Positions 24,630 to 33,709 of a DNA stretch of 36,429 nucleotides are shown here, in pieces. Within the stretch, counting starts at the first letter, position 1. Each line of letters begins with the position of its first letter. The notes beneath the pieces are model-generated. The model searched no databases. It had not been told where the DNA came from and saw only the letters and a list, made by a program, of their open reading frames with translations. Source of the DNA: an uncultured Lachnoclostridium sp. (GTDB lineage Bacteria > Bacillota > Clostridia > Lachnospirales > Lachnospiraceae); NCBI GenBank assembly GCA_947369165.1, contig CANBKJ010000026.1:1-36429 (forward strand), read 5' to 3'. The translations under genes and the position numbers were made by a program.

Positions 24630-24643
24630 AAAACCGCTATGTA
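24615..24643 (+). promoter_or_regulatory. Candidate ldhA promoter
   Basis: TTGTCA (24615-24620), a 17-base spacer and TATGTA (24638-24643) on the plus strand. It overlaps the opposite promoter by 15 bases, so RNA polymerase cannot occupy both at once. The leader of about 85 bases can fold using CCGG-rich arms (24659-24704). I found no complete Rex operator. Confidence 0.5.
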
Positions 24644-24737
24644 TATTCGTTTAAACAACCGGCAAAGATAGGGATAACATGGCATTTCCCCGGCGGTTCT
24701 ACCGTAGGAAAAATATACAGAAGAAAGGTTGGAAAAC

Positions 24738-25709
24738 ATGAAAAAAATTGCTTTTTTTGATACAAAACCATATGACAGAATATGGTTTGACGAATACAAT
24801 GAATCATTTGAAATTGATTATTTTGAGGGAAAACTGACTCCCAAAACTTGTAAACTAGTCCGTGGTTACGACGGTGTCATCGCCTTTGTCAACGATGAGA
24901 TTGACAAGACGGTGATCGATACCCTGTGCGAAGAACAGATCCCGGTTCTCGCCATGCGATGCTCCGGTTTTAACAATGTGGACATCCAGGCAGCAAAGGG
25001 AAAGATAAAAGTGCTGCGGGTTCCCTATTACTCGCCATACGCTGTGGCGGAACACGCTATGGCGCTGCTCCTGACTCTGAACCGAAAGATACACAAGGCA
25101 TACATCCGAACCAGGGACTTTAATTTCAGCCTGAACCGCCTGATCGGCTTTGATATCCACGGTAAGACCATCGGCGTCATCGGCACTGGACAGATCGGGC
25201 GGGTGTTCATCAATATCTGCCGGGGATTCGGAGCAGAGATTATCGCCTATGATCCCTATCCGGTAAAGAACTCGGATATCCCTTATGCGGACCTGGATAC
25301 TTTGTTTGCTAAAAGTGACATCATATCTCTCCACTGTCCGCTGACCAGGGAATCCCACCACCTGATCAATAAAGACAGCATTGAACGGATGAAACGGGGT
25401 GTCTATATCATCAACACTTCCAGGGGAAGCCTCATTGAGAGCCAGGCGCTTCTGGACGGACTGACCTCTGGCAGGATCGGAGCTGCGGGCCTGGACGTGT
25501 ACGAGGAGGAATCGGATTTATTTTATGAGGATTTTTCCAATATCGTGATCAAGGATGATGTCCTTTCAATTCTGGTATCCCGTCCCAATGTCATCCTTAC
25601 CTCCCACCAGGCCTTTCTCACAGAGGAAGCGCTGAAAAACATCGCCAGCATCACCCTTTCCAATCTGGAGGAATATTTTCACACAGGAAAATGTTCAAAC
25701 GAGATCTAG
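24738..25709 (+). CDS. ldhA: D-lactate dehydrogenase
   Basis: 323 residues from ATG 24738, with AAAGG 9 bases upstream; an in-frame TTG at 24729 is less likely. It reduces pyruvate to D-lactate with NADH in fermentation. The NAD-binding motif is GKTIGVIGTGQIGR. Catalytic residues of the D-2-hydroxyacid dehydrogenase family are in place: Arg in NTSRGSLI, Glu in DVYEEES, His in TSHQAFLTEEAL. The segment LFYEDFSN followed by DDVLS is characteristic of the LdhA subgroup rather than phosphoglycerate or glycerate dehydrogenases. It converges on recO, and the stop codons of the two genes overlap. Confidence 0.93.
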   Translation: MKKIAFFDTKPYDRIWFDEYNESFEIDYFEGKLTPKTCKLVRGYDGVIAFVNDEIDKTVIDTLCEEQIPVLAMRCSGFNNVDIQAAKGKIKVLRVPYYSPYAVAEHAMALLLTLNRKIHKAYIRTRDFNFSLNRLIGFDIHGKTIGVIGTGQIGRVFINICRGFGAEIIAYDPYPVKNSDIPYADLDTLFAKSDIISLHCPLTRESHHLINKDSIERMKRGVYIINTSRGSLIESQALLDGLTSGRIGAAGLDVYEEESDLFYEDFSNIVIKDDVLSILVSRPNVILTSHQAFLTEEALKNIASITLSNLEEYFHTGKCSNEI

Positions 25710-26452
25710 AGCGTGTCCATAAACTCAGCAGTGCGAAACCGGTGGTCTACTCTTGTGGAAAAATATCTTCTTACCACCTGTTCCAATTCCTTCTGCACGG
25801 GTTCTTTCACGCTGAAGGTATACAGTTTTTCTATAGGAGTAGCAAGAATGCGCTGCAAAATGTATGTAGTAGTTCCCATGATTTTCACTGCGCCCTTCCC
25901 GCCGTGGGGCGCTTTCTGATAGCACTCTTCACACAGGATTCCCGCCTGCTGATCATGAAAGTAAAAAAGTTCTTCTTTTTTTCCACAGTCAATACACGCA
26001 AATAAACGGGGGGCTTCCCCGTTTACTGCAATCATTTTAAATTCAAAAATCGTCTTTACAAGGACCCGGTTCAGTGACGGTACCTTGAGAGCCCGCAGCG
26101 ACTGGTAAAGAAGTTTCAATACCTCTCTGGCATCGAGATTTTCCCTGGTAAAATAATCTGCCACCTCACAGAAATACATTCCCATGTAAATATCCTCCAG
26201 CTCCTCCCGCAGCTCTGAAAAATAATTTTTTACTTCGACAGAAGATACCGTATAGGAATCCCTGCCCCGGTATACACTAAATTCCCCAAAAGTAAAGGGT
26301 TCACAAGCCGCCAGCATCGGACTCTTTGCCCGTCTCGCCCCTCTGGCAAAGGCGGAGATCTTTCCCCGTTCCTTTGTAAGTATCACAATCCGTTTGTCAT
26401 TTTCACCAACCGGAGTGCCCGAAAGCACCATTCCCGTCACTTTTTCCTGCAT
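25706..26452 (-). CDS. recO: DNA repair protein RecO
   Basis: 248 residues, normal length. RecO helps load RecA at single-strand gaps in the RecFOR pathway. The N-terminal OB fold is visible in VTGMVLSGTPVGENDKRIVILTKE and GKISAFARGARRAKSPM. A zinc-binding pair, CIDCG and CEECY, lies near residues 150-180, as in Firmicutes RecO. It is the last gene of the era-yqzL-recO group. Its start lies inside the 3' part of the yqzL-like gene (50-base overlap). Its stop codon overlaps that of the convergent ldhA. Confidence 0.95.
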   Translation of the reverse strand: MQEKVTGMVLSGTPVGENDKRIVILTKERGKISAFARGARRAKSPMLAACEPFTFGEFSVYRGRDSYTVSSVEVKNYFSELREELEDIYMGMYFCEVADYFTRENLDAREVLKLLYQSLRALKVPSLNRVLVKTIFEFKMIAVNGEAPRLFACIDCGKKEELFYFHDQQAGILCEECYQKAPHGGKGAVKIMGTTTYILQRILATPIEKLYTFSVKEPVQKELEQVVRRYFSTRVDHRFRTAEFMDTL

Positions 26453-26600
26453 GCTGCATCGACTCCATACGATTAGACTCTTTCATTCTCCCAGAATATT
26501 CCCCATATTCATCCGTTGTATTTCTCGCGGAATCTACATATTTTAAGTAATCCGATACTCTTCCGCTTTTTGCAAAATCATTCCAGCTATCACCCTTCAT
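26403..26600 (-). CDS. Small YqzL-like protein
   Basis: 65 residues. The N-terminus MKGDSWNDFAKSGRVSDYLKY has the W..F..sG...dYL.Y pattern of YqzL, a small Firmicutes protein of unknown function found between era and recO, which is its position here. GGAGG lies 8 bases before the ATG, so it is probably translated. The C-terminal half (Ser, Met and Gly rich) looks low in conservation and overlaps recO by 50 bases in another frame, which may couple the translation of the two. Confidence 0.7.
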   Translation of the reverse strand: MKGDSWNDFAKSGRVSDYLKYVDSARNTTDEYGEYSGRMKESNRMESMQHAGKSDGNGAFGHSGW

Positions 26601-26631
26601 ATTGGTTTCCTCCGTGGTTTTTTTCTCCGCC

Positions 26632-26680
26632 GGAAGGATTACTTTAAGTTCAGAAATTCATCTTTCTCCTGAATCCTTCC
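26632..26680. other. Stem-loop in the era-yqzL gap
   Basis: GGAAGGATT (26632-26640) pairs perfectly with AATCCTTCC (26672-26680), and the stem extends imperfectly outward with GC pairs. On the minus strand it is followed by A residues, not U, so it is a processing or stability element of the polycistronic mRNA rather than a terminator. Confidence 0.5.
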
Positions 26681-26743
26681 ACCGGTGTTCACTTTATAGA
26701 TTCTCCACAAAGGAATGTTGCTATACTAGAACATTCTGCCAGA

Positions 26744-27670
26744 TCATCCGTCCAGCTTCTTGTTGTACCCAAAATTTTTCAAAAGAAAATCGCTGTCACG
26801 CCAGTCTTTCTTGACCTTCACCCAGAGCTTCAGGTTCACCTTCTTCTGCAAAAATTCTTCGATCTCCACCCGCGCCTGGGTTCCGATCTTTTTGAGCATC
26901 TGCCCCTGTTTGCCAATAATAATTCCCTTATGGGAATCCCTCTCGCAGATGATCGTGGCGTCAATATCATATAAATTTTTATTATTATGACGCAGCTTCA
27001 TCTGATCCACCGCCACAGCGATGCCATGGGGGATCTCGTCAGAGAGAAGACGCAGTGTTTTTTCCCTGATCAGCTCCGCCACGATCTGGCGCTCCGGCTG
27101 GTCCGTCACCGTATCCTCATCATAAAACTGCGGTCCCTCTGGCAGATACCCAAACATCACATCGATCAAATGCTCCACGCTCTCACCGGTTCTGGCTGAC
27201 ACCGGAATGATCTCGGAAAAGTCCATGATTTCCCGGTAAACATCGATACACTCCAATAAATATTCTTTTTTCACCGTATCCATCTTGTTCATCACAAGAA
27301 TCACTGGAATATTCGCTTTTTTTAGTTGTTCCGCAATATGGTGCTCTCCCTTGCCAATAAAGGTGGTCGCCTCCACCAGCCAGAGAATCACATCCACTTC
27401 GTCAAAGGTTCTCTCTGCCACAGTCACCATATACTCACCCAACTTATTTTTCGCCTTGTGGATCCCGGGCGTGTCCAAAAACACGATCTGTCCTCTCGCA
27501 TCATGAAAAATGGTCTGGATCCGGTTCCTGGTAGTCTGGGGTTTATTGCTGGTTATGGCGATCTTCTGGCCAATGATCCGGTTCATTAGTGTTGATTTTC
27601 CCACATTCGGCCGCCCCACCAGGGAAACAAAACCGGACTTAAATACAATATCCTGATTTGATTTTTCCAT
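26744..27670 (-). CDS. era: GTPase Era
   Basis: 308 residues, normal length. Era binds the 3' end of 16S rRNA and is needed for 30S assembly. The G motifs are in order: G1 GRPNVGKST, G2 region TTRNRIQ, G3 DTPGIH, G4 NKMD, G5 VSAR. The C-terminal KH domain shows the RNA-binding loop IIIGKQGQMLKKIG. GAGAGGAAAG lies before the ATG. It is preceded by the M16C protease gene (31-base gap) and followed by yqzL-like and recO. Confidence 0.98.
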   Translation of the reverse strand: MEKSNQDIVFKSGFVSLVGRPNVGKSTLMNRIIGQKIAITSNKPQTTRNRIQTIFHDARGQIVFLDTPGIHKAKNKLGEYMVTVAERTFDEVDVILWLVEATTFIGKGEHHIAEQLKKANIPVILVMNKMDTVKKEYLLECIDVYREIMDFSEIIPVSARTGESVEHLIDVMFGYLPEGPQFYDEDTVTDQPERQIVAELIREKTLRLLSDEIPHGIAVAVDQMKLRHNNKNLYDIDATIICERDSHKGIIIGKQGQMLKKIGTQARVEIEEFLQKKVNLKLWVKVKKDWRDSDFLLKNFGYNKKLDG

Positions 27671-27700
27671 ACTTTCCTCTCATCCTTTATCCTGGCGTCA

Positions 27701-30619
27701 TTACATCGTCACCGTGACTTCAAATAACTCCTGGTTTTTCTTTACTTTTTCTTCGTTACCCAGTACACAGATCCGGTCCTCAGAGAGAATGGCTTCCACC
27801 ATTCCGGCGCAGCCTTGGATGTCTTCTTCCCTGGCAGCCAGAATCTGGTCTCTCTCTCTCTGAACGTCTTCTTCGGTGATTCCAGTGATATAAGCTGACA
27901 TGGAACGCCCCCCTTTCGCCCTCGGAGGCAATGGCGTATCTACGGAACTGATGGTTCCTATGATAAATTTGGTCATATCACGTTCATCTGCTTTAAAATT
28001 CCTCAGATATTCCGGCACATTCCGGTATACCTCATTGGTCTCAGCAAGCTTGGGATCACGGTAGGATACAAAATATCCTTCTCCGCTGTCGGAAAATCCA
28101 CACATAATACCGTAGGCGCCGCCTTTGACACGTACTTCATTCCACAGATATTCGTAACTCAGTATAGATCTCAGCACCTTATAGACACCACTGTAGCCAA
28201 TGCCCTTTTTCCTGTAATTGCCCACTCTCGCCACATACTGTACCTGTCCTGCCGTAAGGAAGCCCTCATTACACGGAATTTCTTCCTGGAACAGATCTGG
28301 TTTTGGCATCCTGGCGTTTTTCTTCTCCGGCAGACGCCCCGCCAGTGCGGTAAATGACTTTTCAAATACCGGATAGTCTGCTGCTGCACAAGTGATCCCC
28401 GCCAGCATTTGATCCCTGACAAAGATATTTTCCACGAGAAACTTTAATACCTGGATCAGATTCCCTTTATGACTGTCAAAATTCTGATCCAGCTCTTTTA
28501 GAAAACGATAATACGAGATTCCACTGAACGCCTCATCAAAGCAGGATGGTTCCGACAAATATGCCAGTCCCCGGCTTACTGCCGTACTGTGTCCCGCTGT
28601 GATCAGCCGCATCTGCAGGGAAGAACACTGTTCGGCGACAATCTCTTTCAGTCTCTTTTCATCCTCCAGATGGGAGCAGCTCACCGCTTCATAAAACAGA
28701 TCCATTATTTTCTCTGTCTTGTCAGTAAATACCTTGGTCCCAAAAGAAGCATAGGCATCGTAGTGACCCTTTTTCACCCTGCTTTTCATTATCTTGGTAT
28801 CAAAAGACATATCTCCTGCATTCTGCAGGATCTCATTAGAATAATCCAGCTTGTCATGCAGGTCCGTGTCCACACAGCCCAGAGCTGACATAAGAAGGCT
28901 GATATAGGGCGCATAGTCCGCCAGCCATGGCTTGATATCAAATAAAAGATTGATGTAGCTGATGCCGTTAGTAAAATAATCATGATGAATAACGTCGCAG
29001 CCTGCTGCCTGTTTTTTGATATTGGAAAATCCAAGGGCTTTCTTTCCAATATCTTCCCTTGCCAGCAACGGAATCTTCGCCAGATCCTCCTTCGGCGACG
29101 GCTCCTCCTGGTACTCCCTGAGCTCTCTCGTCTGGCGAATCAATTCCTCTCTCTCTGTCTGGGACAACGTCTCCAGATACCCTTCGAGACGCTTCGCTTC
29201 CTTCTCTTCCATCTGGGTGGTCAATCCGGTCTTTGGCTCCACTATCACCACCGAACGATGGGTGTTATCCAGCAGATATTTCTGGATCAGGGACTCAAAG
29301 TATCCCTCATCCATCTTTTGGCGGAGTTTTTCAAAAGTATCGTTGGCGCGTATATGGATAAATGGCTTATCACTGTCGTAGAGCCAGCTGTCAAAGATCT
29401 GGAGCCCATACATCAGCCCCTTAGGATAGGAGCCAAAATCCGCCTCACGATAACGGAATTCCAGGGAATTCAGCCCTGCATTCAGAGAATCCCGGTTGAT
29501 CCCCTGCTCCACCAGCTCTTCCAGCTTCTCCCGTATCACGGCGACGAACTGATCTTTTTTGTCTTCAGCCACATTTTTGGCAATAATAGAAAATACGGGC
29601 TGACAAATACTTTCCTCAAAAAAGCTGATGATTTCACTGCCGATGCCGGCATCGAGAAGCGCCTGTTTCACCGGGGCTCCCACTCCCTGTACCAGCACAT
29701 AATTCAGCACCTGAAAAGCGATGTAGAGATCTCTGTCCAGCGACGTACCAGTAACCGCATTGTAACTAAAATACGTCTTATCCTCTTCGCTCTCTCCCTC
29801 TGTCAATGAGTAGTATACCTTCATTTCCTTCGGCGCATCAAATGCTTTCTGCCGCTTTACTTCGGAATCTACCTCCAGATAGTCAAAATGGCTCAGATAT
29901 TTTTCGTCGATCCATTTCAGCTTTTCTGCCATATCCATATCTCCGTACAGGTAAATATAACTGTTGGATGGATGATAATATTTTCTATGAAAATCCAGAT
30001 ACTGCTGATAGGTCAGGTCCGGAATGTTTTCCGGATCCCCTCCCGATTCAAAACCATAGGTGGTATCTGGAAACAGGGACTGCTGAATCTTTCTCTCCAT
30101 CAACTGTTCCGGGGATGAATACGCCCCCCGCATCTCATTGTACACCACCCCGTTGTACTTCAATGGGCCTTCTGGTTTCTCCAGCTCATAGTGCCACCCC
30201 TCCTGCATAAAGATCTTTTCTTCCTGATAAATATTGGGATAAAATACAGCATCCAGATAAACGTGCATCAGGTTCTGAAAATCCTTTTCATTGCAGCTTG
30301 CCACGGGATACACGGTCTTATCCGGGGCGGTCATGGCATTGAGGAAGGTGTTCAGGGACCCCTTCGCCAATTCCATAAAGGGATCCTTCACCGGAAATTC
30401 CCTGGAACCACATAATACCGTGTGTTCTATAATATGCGCTACTCCTGTAGAATCCTTGGGGGGAGTACGAAATCCGATAGAAAATACTTTATTGTCATCC
30501 GCGGTCTCGATCAAAACCACCTTTGCTTTTGTCTTCTCATGCTCCAGCAGATACCCCTGGGCATCCAGCTCGGTCAACTCCTGTTGTACAAGTTTTCGAT
30601 ATCCTTCTACTGCGTTCAT
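27701..30619 (-). CDS. M16C metalloprotease (presequence-protease/Cym1-like)
   Basis: 972 residues from ATG 30619, chosen because GGAG lies just before it and because the next upstream start would overlap glgB; the open frame extends to 30742. The inverted zinc motif HIIEH is followed by TVLCGSREFPVKDPF, diagnostic of the M16C (PreP) branch, with a distal Glu in the EMRGAYSSPE region. The length fits two fused M16 halves that close around a peptide. Family members degrade unfolded peptides of moderate size. There is no signal peptide, so it is cytoplasmic. Its relation to the neighbouring glgB and era is probably only shared transcription. Confidence 0.93.
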   Translation of the reverse strand: MNAVEGYRKLVQQELTELDAQGYLLEHEKTKAKVVLIETADDNKVFSIGFRTPPKDSTGVAHIIEHTVLCGSREFPVKDPFMELAKGSLNTFLNAMTAPDKTVYPVASCNEKDFQNLMHVYLDAVFYPNIYQEEKIFMQEGWHYELEKPEGPLKYNGVVYNEMRGAYSSPEQLMERKIQQSLFPDTTYGFESGGDPENIPDLTYQQYLDFHRKYYHPSNSYIYLYGDMDMAEKLKWIDEKYLSHFDYLEVDSEVKRQKAFDAPKEMKVYYSLTEGESEEDKTYFSYNAVTGTSLDRDLYIAFQVLNYVLVQGVGAPVKQALLDAGIGSEIISFFEESICQPVFSIIAKNVAEDKKDQFVAVIREKLEELVEQGINRDSLNAGLNSLEFRYREADFGSYPKGLMYGLQIFDSWLYDSDKPFIHIRANDTFEKLRQKMDEGYFESLIQKYLLDNTHRSVVIVEPKTGLTTQMEEKEAKRLEGYLETLSQTEREELIRQTRELREYQEEPSPKEDLAKIPLLAREDIGKKALGFSNIKKQAAGCDVIHHDYFTNGISYINLLFDIKPWLADYAPYISLLMSALGCVDTDLHDKLDYSNEILQNAGDMSFDTKIMKSRVKKGHYDAYASFGTKVFTDKTEKIMDLFYEAVSCSHLEDEKRLKEIVAEQCSSLQMRLITAGHSTAVSRGLAYLSEPSCFDEAFSGISYYRFLKELDQNFDSHKGNLIQVLKFLVENIFVRDQMLAGITCAAADYPVFEKSFTALAGRLPEKKNARMPKPDLFQEEIPCNEGFLTAGQVQYVARVGNYRKKGIGYSGVYKVLRSILSYEYLWNEVRVKGGAYGIMCGFSDSGEGYFVSYRDPKLAETNEVYRNVPEYLRNFKADERDMTKFIIGTISSVDTPLPPRAKGGRSMSAYITGITEEDVQRERDQILAAREEDIQGCAGMVEAILSEDRICVLGNEEKVKKNQELFEVTVTM

Positions 30620-30654
30620 ACGATCTCCATTTCCGTCGGGGAAACTCTTCCCCG

Positions 30655-32982
30655 CTACTTTTCTTTCTTTTTCTGCGAAACGGCTTTCTTTTTCACTGTC
30701 TTCGCCGTCTTTCTTGTCGTTCCAGTCTTTGACTCCGTGCACTGGAAAATCTGTACCGCTGACGGCGCCAGTACGAACTCGATGGACTGATCCATACCGT
30801 CATATTCCACAGCGCGGGACTGCCGTAATCTTGGATTAATGTTTCCTTTTCCCCCAAAGGCTATACTGTCACTGTTAAATATTTCTTTAAATTTACCAGC
30901 AAATGGAACTCCCAACTGGAACTCTTCGTATACTACCGGGGTAAAATTGCACACCACAAGTAATGTCTCTTTTTCATGTTTTCTCAAAAAGGCAATGACG
31001 CTGTGGTCCGCGTCCAGCATACTGATCCACTGGAACCCATTAGGATTGTAATCCTCTGCGTAAAGTGCCGGATGTTCTTTATAAAAATACCAGAGTCCCG
31101 CCACATAATCCTTTAACATGGAATGGGGAGACTTGATGGCGATGATCTCTCCGGAAACGCTGGCTGCCGCCTGCCGATCCTGCAAAAGTTCCCAATCCAG
31201 CTGTCTCTCCTCGCTCCACTCCCGTTCCTGGCCAAATTCCTGTCCCATAAACAAGAGCTTTTTGCCCGGATGTGCCGCCATATAACCATAAGAAAGTCTC
31301 AGCTCTGCCAGCTTCTGTTCCGGCGTCCCCGGCATCTTCCCATACATGGAACCTTTGCCATGCACCACCTCATCGTGGGAAAATACCAGCATAAAATTCT
31401 CTGAATAATTATATACCATGCTAAAGGTCAGCATCCCATGCCGCCCTTTGCGGAACAGCGGATCGGTGCGTATGTATTCCAGATAATCATTCATCCATCC
31501 CATATTCCACTTCAGATCAAATCCCAGGCCTCCCTCTTCCGGCAGCCCGGTGATCATAGGAAATGCCGTGGACTCCTCCGCAATGGTTATGGTTCCGTCT
31601 TTTCTGTCTTTTACCTTCTGGTTCAGCTTCTTTAAAAACTCCACTGCCTCCAGGTTCTCATTGCCGCCGTACATGTTTGCCACCCATTCTCCATCCTGTT
31701 TTCCATAATCCAGATAGAGCATGGATGCCACGGCATCCAGCCGAAGCCCGTCTGCATGGTACTTCTCCAGCCAGAACAGTGCATTTGCCACGAGAAAATT
31801 CACCACCTGGGGCCGTCCATAATTATAGATCAAAGTCCCCCAGTGAGGATGCTCTCCCTGCCGCTTGTCCAGGTGTTCATATAGACAAGTCCCATCAAAC
31901 CGCGCCAGGCCGTGTTCATCCTTGGGGAAATGTGCCGGTACCCAGTCCAGGATCACTCCGATGCCATTCTGATGAAGGGTATCCACAAAAAACATAAAAT
32001 CCTCAGGTGTGCCGTACCGTGAGGTGGGCGCATAATATCCTGTCACCTGATATCCCCAGGACGCATCCAATGGATGCTCCATCACCGGCATCAGTTCCAC
32101 ATGGGTATATCCCATCTCTTTACAGTACTGGCTCACCATAGGTGCCAGCTCCCGGTATGTATAAAAATCCTTCTCCATATCCTGTCCATCCAGCTGAGGC
32201 TTTTTAAAAGATCCCAGCTGCATCTCGTAGACAATGACAGGTTCTTTTGCCAGATCCGTCTTTTTACGTTGTTCGATCCACTTCGCATCCTGCCAGGGAT
32301 ACCCGCTGATATCCCATACCACACTGGCGTTGGCAGGACGTTTTTCACAATAATAACCATAGGGATCTGATTTTAAAACAGTCTTTCCGTCAAATCCATG
32401 GATCTCATATTTATAAAGATAACCTTCTGAAACACCGGGCACAAACAATTCAAAGATCCCGGACTCCAGACGTATCATCGGATTCACCCTGCCGTCCCAG
32501 TGGTTGAAGTCACCCACAACGCTCACAGAGACCGCATTTGGCGCCCACACAGCGAAATAAGTCCCTTTAAATCCACAGGCTGTCCCAGGATGTGCCCCAA
32601 GCTTTTCGTAGATCCTGTCATGGATCCCCTCCTCGAACATGGCTGCGTCCATCACATCAACAAAATCCTCAAGGGCATAGGCATCACACAATTCCATGCT
32701 GTAATCTTCATATTCTACAGTGTAAGAATATGAAGGAATCTTCTTACAGCCTAGAAATGCCGCAAAATATCCCTCTTCGTCCATCTTTTTCATCGTCACC
32801 GGCCGGCTTTTTCCTTTTACCTTCACCGATACCTTTGCCGCTCCCGGAAAAAAGCAGCGTACCAGCACGTCACCCCGCACCTCCACCGGTCCCAGCACAT
32901 GTTTCGGGTTTGTGCACTCCGCATATTCCAGATCTTCGATCTCCGGCCAGTCCATGTAATCATCCAGCTTTAATCCCATCAT
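30655..32982 (-). CDS. glgB: 1,4-alpha-glucan branching enzyme
   Basis: 775 residues from ATG 32982, chosen because AGGAGG lies just before it (32979 is an equally close ATG); the open frame reaches 33030. It forms alpha-1,6 branches in glycogen. An N-terminal beta domain is followed by CBM48 (AVWAPNAVSVSVVGDFNHWDG) and the GH13 barrel. Catalytic residues are the Asp in DGLRLDAVASM, the Glu in IAEEST and the Asp in FSHDEVVHGK. The C-terminal ~20 residues form an odd Lys/Thr-rich tail (TRKTAKTVKKKAVSQKKKEK) beyond the usual end. It follows the YesL gene after 13 bases. Confidence 0.96.
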   Translation of the reverse strand: MMGLKLDDYMDWPEIEDLEYAECTNPKHVLGPVEVRGDVLVRCFFPGAAKVSVKVKGKSRPVTMKKMDEEGYFAAFLGCKKIPSYSYTVEYEDYSMELCDAYALEDFVDVMDAAMFEEGIHDRIYEKLGAHPGTACGFKGTYFAVWAPNAVSVSVVGDFNHWDGRVNPMIRLESGIFELFVPGVSEGYLYKYEIHGFDGKTVLKSDPYGYYCEKRPANASVVWDISGYPWQDAKWIEQRKKTDLAKEPVIVYEMQLGSFKKPQLDGQDMEKDFYTYRELAPMVSQYCKEMGYTHVELMPVMEHPLDASWGYQVTGYYAPTSRYGTPEDFMFFVDTLHQNGIGVILDWVPAHFPKDEHGLARFDGTCLYEHLDKRQGEHPHWGTLIYNYGRPQVVNFLVANALFWLEKYHADGLRLDAVASMLYLDYGKQDGEWVANMYGGNENLEAVEFLKKLNQKVKDRKDGTITIAEESTAFPMITGLPEEGGLGFDLKWNMGWMNDYLEYIRTDPLFRKGRHGMLTFSMVYNYSENFMLVFSHDEVVHGKGSMYGKMPGTPEQKLAELRLSYGYMAAHPGKKLLFMGQEFGQEREWSEERQLDWELLQDRQAAASVSGEIIAIKSPHSMLKDYVAGLWYFYKEHPALYAEDYNPNGFQWISMLDADHSVIAFLRKHEKETLLVVCNFTPVVYEEFQLGVPFAGKFKEIFNSDSIAFGGKGNINPRLRQSRAVEYDGMDQSIEFVLAPSAVQIFQCTESKTGTTRKTAKTVKKKAVSQKKKEK

Positions 32983-32995
32983 GCTCCTCCTCTCA

Positions 32996-33685
32996 TTACT
33001 CTTCGTACCATTCCAGAATCCTCTCACCATCTTCTGTATATCTTGGCTCTGACTCCGGTGTATATTTTTTCAAAAGATGCTCCATAGGGAACGTATACAA
33101 AAAAGCTGCTGTTCCCGGCACAAATGCCAGAATCATCGGCACCAGCGACTGTATCACTGGAGACGGGAACAAAAGGGGTAAAAATATCCCGGTGATGCCC
33201 GCCAGCAGGATCACCACTAATACCAGCGTGTGGGCAAAATGACGAAATGCGAGGAACAAGGAAAAACGAAAGATCTGCACGATTTTCATCGAAAAGCGGG
33301 ATAAGACACAAAAGGCATAGGATATAATGCACAGCACAATCAATGCCAGCGCCAGATAAACCCCGATCAGATACCCTCCGTATTCTGACTGATGATTTAC
33401 AATAGTAAAATTGAAAAATAAAAGTCCAAATACAGCCGCAAAAACTACCCAGATCAATGTGGCAGGTGCAAAATTCTGTTTGAAACTTCTCCAGAACTCT
33501 GTCCACACATAACTTCTTCCCCTGCGCAGCACCTTTGCACTCACATAATAAAGAGATGTCGTCGCCGCCCCGATGGTAATCAATGGAATACAGAATACCA
33601 CATAGATCAGACTGAGCCATCCAATATCAAAAACCTTCGACAATGCCCTCATAACACCATTGTCTGCATTGAAAAAACGTTCCAT
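32996..33685 (-). CDS. YesL family (DUF624) membrane protein
   Basis: 229 residues with about five membrane spans. The N-terminal pattern (MERFFNADNGVMRALSKVFDI, then LSLIYVVFCIPLITIGAATTSLYYV and the short basic WTEFWRSFKQNF) is characteristic of DUF624/YesL. These proteins often accompany carbohydrate transport genes, but their function is not established. Here it lies between the DUF1015 gene (24-base gap) and glgB (13-base gap), so it is part of the same transcription unit. GGGAGG lies about 11 bases before the ATG. Confidence 0.85.
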   Translation of the reverse strand: MERFFNADNGVMRALSKVFDIGWLSLIYVVFCIPLITIGAATTSLYYVSAKVLRRGRSYVWTEFWRSFKQNFAPATLIWVVFAAVFGLLFFNFTIVNHQSEYGGYLIGVYLALALIVLCIISYAFCVLSRFSMKIVQIFRFSLFLAFRHFAHTLVLVVILLAGITGIFLPLLFPSPVIQSLVPMILAFVPGTAAFLYTFPMEHLLKKYTPESEPRYTEDGERILEWYEE

Positions 33686-33709
33686 GATCGGTTATTTCCT
33701 CCCTGTCAT

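Noticed and set aside
24600-24730. Rex-type redox operator upstream of ldhA
   Set aside because: Only a half site (TTGTGAA) is present; its inverted partner is missing.
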